Source: Hyphomonadaceae bacterium (lineage in GTDB: Bacteria; Pseudomonadota; Alphaproteobacteria; Caulobacterales; Hyphomonadaceae). Taken from it: a stretch of 7,473 bases of DNA. Below the pieces are notes generated by a model that saw only the letters and a program-made list of their open reading frames with translations, had not been told where the DNA came from and made no database searches. Shown piece after piece: positions 5,696 to 7,473 of this stretch; positions within the stretch are counted from its first letter, which is position 1, and every line of letters begins with the position of its first letter. A program made the position numbers and the translations under genes. The DNA lies in contig JAUYSA010000344.1 in NCBI GenBank assembly GCA_030696545.1, positions 1 to 7,473 on the forward strand, given 5' to 3'.

Positions 5696-7351
5696 ATGAA
5701 CCGCCGCTCTTTCCTCACGGCCGCCACCGCTTCGGCGCTCGCGCCCGCGCTGTTCGCAGGCCGCGCCGCAGCTGAAGCCACCTTCAATTATGACGCCCTC
5801 GCCGCCCTGCGCGCCGGGCTCAACGAAAGCACCTCACAGGTGATGAGCACGGCCAGCTACATGATGGACGTGCTGGGACCGCGCCTCTCAGGTTCGCCCG
5901 GTATCCGCAAATCGGGCGAATGGGTCGTCGAGAAAATGAAGGGCTACGGCCTCACAGGCGCCGCGCTCGAACCCTGGCCGACAGACCCCACGGGCACAAA
6001 CAACGGTTTCTCGCGCGGATGGGCCAATTCGAAATTCTATCTCGCGGCGGTCAGCCCCAACTCCTTCCCCATCTCCGGCATGTCAGTTTCTTGGACGCCC
6101 GGGACAAAAGGTCTCGTCAGCGGCGAGTGCATTCTCGTCACCGACACCGACGAGAAAACGCTGAAGGAAAAATACGCCGGCAAGCTGCGCGGCAAATGGA
6201 TTCTCGGCCAGGCGCCGACCGTGATGCGCGCGCAATGGGACGCCGTCGCCAAGCGCTACACCAACGATCAGCTCGACGCTCTGGAAATTCCTGCGCGCCC
6301 TCCGGAAAATGGAACGCCAGCGGCTCCTCCCGGCCCGCCGCCGTTCATGCCTCCGGCGCCAGGCGCATTCAACCGCAACACCTGGTTCTTCCAGGAAGGC
6401 GCGCTCGGCGTCTTCGCCACCAACAAAGGTCATGGCGTCGTCAACGTGCAGGGCGGCTCACGCACAGACCTGCCCGACGCACAGATCCCGCGCATCGCCA
6501 TCGAGGCCGAACACTATGGCCGCATCGCGCGCTCGGTGCAGCAGGGCCAGCCGGTCGTCGTCGAAGCCGACATCCGCAATGAATGGTACGACAACCCCGA
6601 CATGTTCAACGTCGTCGGCGAAATCCGCGGCTCCGAACTCCCGAATGAAGTCGTCATCATCGGCGGCCACTTCGACAGCTGGCACGGCGCTACTGGCGCG
6701 ACCGATAACGGCGGCGCCTGCTCGATCGCGCTCGAGGCCATGCGCCTCCTGCAATCGACCAAGGCGCCGCTCAAGCGAACCGTCCGCGTGTGCCTGTGGA
6801 ATGGCGAGGAACAGGGGCTCATCGGCTCTCGCCTCTATGTCGCCAAGCATTTTGGCGGCGTGCGAGGCGTGCCTGTCGCCGGCAATGTGCGGGGCAATGT
6901 CGCGCCGATGACGCGCGACCACTCACGCTTCCAGGCCTACTTCAACCTCGACAATGGCGCCGGCTCGATCCGCGGCATCTACTCGCAGGGCAACACAGCG
7001 ATTGCGCCGATCTTCCGCGACTGGATCAGCCCCGTTCGTGATCTTGGCGTAACGCATGTCTCGTCGCGCTCGACCGGCTCGACCGACCACGTCTCGTTCC
7101 ATAACGCAGGCCTGCCCGGCTTCCAGTTCATACAGGACCCGCTGGAATACGAGCCGAAGACGCACCACACCAATCTCGATTTCTTCGAGGCGCTGCAGCC
7201 CGAAGACATGCGCCGCAACTCGGTGATCATGGCGAGCTTCGCAATGCTGGCGGCGAACCATCCCGGCAAGCTGCCGCGCCATCAACGCCCGGCAACCGAC
7301 GCCACCATACCGCCGCCTGCAGCAGCAGCAGCAGCGCCACGCACGCCGTAG
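5696..7351 (+). CDS. Tat-exported M28 family zinc metallopeptidase
   Basis: The gene encodes 551 residues from the ATG at 5696, with AGGGG 7 nt upstream. A TTG one codon earlier (5693) is less well spaced. The N-terminus MNRRSFLT is a twin-arginine motif followed by an Ala-rich stretch and a likely cleavage site near AAA-EA (24-28), so the enzyme probably acts in the periplasm or outside the cell. Residues about 105-285 resemble a protease-associated domain region, interrupted by a Pro-rich segment (about 199-224). The M28 catalytic core follows: GGHFDSWHG (323-331; His325 ligand, Asp327 catalytic), ATDNGG (335-340; Asp337 bridging ligand), WNGEEQGLIGS (368-378; Glu371 general base, Glu372 ligand), FNLDNGAG (416-423; Asp419 ligand) and THHTNLDFFE (489-498; His491 ligand). 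All expected residues are present. It resembles carboxypeptidase Q-like aminopeptidases and dipeptidases; exact specificity is unknown. The C-terminus has a run of six Ala after IPPP. Confidence 0.93.
   Translation: MNRRSFLTAATASALAPALFAGRAAAEATFNYDALAALRAGLNESTSQVMSTASYMMDVLGPRLSGSPGIRKSGEWVVEKMKGYGLTGAALEPWPTDPTGTNNGFSRGWANSKFYLAAVSPNSFPISGMSVSWTPGTKGLVSGECILVTDTDEKTLKEKYAGKLRGKWILGQAPTVMRAQWDAVAKRYTNDQLDALEIPARPPENGTPAAPPGPPPFMPPAPGAFNRNTWFFQEGALGVFATNKGHGVVNVQGGSRTDLPDAQIPRIAIEAEHYGRIARSVQQGQPVVVEADIRNEWYDNPDMFNVVGEIRGSELPNEVVIIGGHFDSWHGATGATDNGGACSIALEAMRLLQSTKAPLKRTVRVCLWNGEEQGLIGSRLYVAKHFGGVRGVPVAGNVRGNVAPMTRDHSRFQAYFNLDNGAGSIRGIYSQGNTAIAPIFRDWISPVRDLGVTHVSSRSTGSTDHVSFHNAGLPGFQFIQDPLEYEPKTHHTNLDFFEALQPEDMRRNSVIMASFAMLAANHPGKLPRHQRPATDATIPPPAAAAAAPRTP
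7319..7333 (+). repeat. (GCA)5 trinucleotide run in peptidase 3' end
   Basis: Five in-frame GCA codons followed by GCG encode six consecutive alanines near the peptidase C-terminus. Changes in copy number would add or remove Ala without a frameshift. It lies outside the catalytic core, so variation would probably be tolerated. Confidence 0.8.
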
Positions 7352-7366
7352 GTACAATAAGGGATT

Positions 7367-7399
7367 GCGGCGCATGAAGGCACTGGCCTCATGCGCCGC
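7367..7399. terminator. Strong 11-bp stem-loop between convergent genes
   Basis: GCGGCGCATGA (7367-7377) is perfectly complementary to TCATGCGCCGC (7389-7399), with GGC/GCC able to add three pairs inside the loop. It lies 15 bp after the peptidase stop and 2 bp before the end of the convergent minus-strand gene. Position and symmetry fit a bidirectional terminator. Neither side has a real T-run (TCCTAGG downstream on plus, AATCCCTTATTG on minus), so it may instead be an mRNA-stabilising hairpin or work with Rho. Confidence 0.55.
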
Positions 7400-7401
7400 T
7401 C

Positions 7402-7473
7402 CTAGGCTGCAGGCCTCGCCGTCCACACCAACCGAGTCGCCGCCATCAGCACGACAACACCGAGCGCCTGGTG
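7402..7473 (-). CDS. ctaA: C-terminal end of a membrane protein, tentatively heme A synthase (CtaA/COX15)
   Basis: On the minus strand the frame enters from the window edge and ends at TAG (7404-7402), giving 23 residues: HQALGVVVLMAAT then RLVWTARPAA. The hydrophobic run and basic end suit a last transmembrane helix. HQ(A/x)-G-x-VVL-type text at the start of the last helix is typical of CtaA/COX15, where this His is a haem ligand. From memory, ctaA lies close to argC-rpsI-rplM in rhizobia, which supports the idea. With so little sequence, another multi-pass membrane protein cannot be excluded. It converges on the peptidase gene across the stem-loop. Confidence 0.5.
   Translation of the reverse strand, partial: HQALGVVVLMAATRLVWTARPAA

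Noticed and set aside
6083..6433. Antisense frames inside the M28 peptidase gene
   Set aside because: Arg-rich shadow translations without motifs, opposite a gene with all catalytic residues intact.
1..7473. Search for CRISPR arrays, tRNA genes, IS ends, toxin-antitoxin or phage genes
   Set aside because: I saw no regularly spaced repeats, cloverleaf-like segments, transposase or defence-type proteins in any frame.

Overview
The window looks like a chromosomal segment of an alphaproteobacterium, about 60-70% G+C over most of its length. The evidence is the rplM-rpsI-argC order, a DUF2336 protein (a family found mainly in Alphaproteobacteria) and an N-terminally extended uS9. A Hyphomonadaceae-like or related aquatic lineage is my best guess, but the sequence alone does not prove it. 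Most of the window is housekeeping or ordinary accessory gene content. I see no CRISPR array, phage module, transposase, tRNA or rRNA, and no clear defence or biosynthetic system.

Left part (1-2037): a truncated CaiB/BaiF-type CoA-transferase gene on the minus strand is divergent from a complete DUF2336 gene on the plus strand. They share an intergenic region of about 118 bp. The DUF2336 gene meets a minus-strand FkbM-like methyltransferase gene (2038-2988) with no intergenic base between the two stop codons. The methyltransferase gene has visibly lower G+C than its neighbours and an N-terminal helical, probably coiled-coil segment. It may be a later arrival behind argC.

Centre (3059-5070): the minus-strand run rplM (uL13), rpsI (uS9), argC. 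rplM and rpsI are 2 bp apart and should form a coupled ribosomal-protein operon. A candidate promoter with a perfect TTGACA lies upstream of rplM. A hairpin directly before the rplM start codon could control translation. A textbook intrinsic terminator follows rpsI and leaves only 25 bp before argC. How argC is transcribed is therefore one of the more interesting small questions here.

Right part (5329-7473): a small one-helix membrane protein with a Gly/Asp-rich tail (minus strand) is divergent from a Tat-exported M28-type zinc peptidase (plus strand) that retains all expected metal and catalytic residues. A perfect 11-bp stem-loop follows the peptidase. It separates the peptidase from the last 23 codons of a minus-strand membrane protein, tentatively heme A synthase (CtaA/COX15), based on its C-terminal motif and remembered rhizobial synteny (ctaA near argC-rpsI-rplM).

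The genes do not form one pathway. The coherent unit is rplM-rpsI, with argC in its usual alphaproteobacterial neighbourhood. The best leads for follow-up are the argC/terminator arrangement, the leader hairpins and the compositionally distinct methyltransferase.
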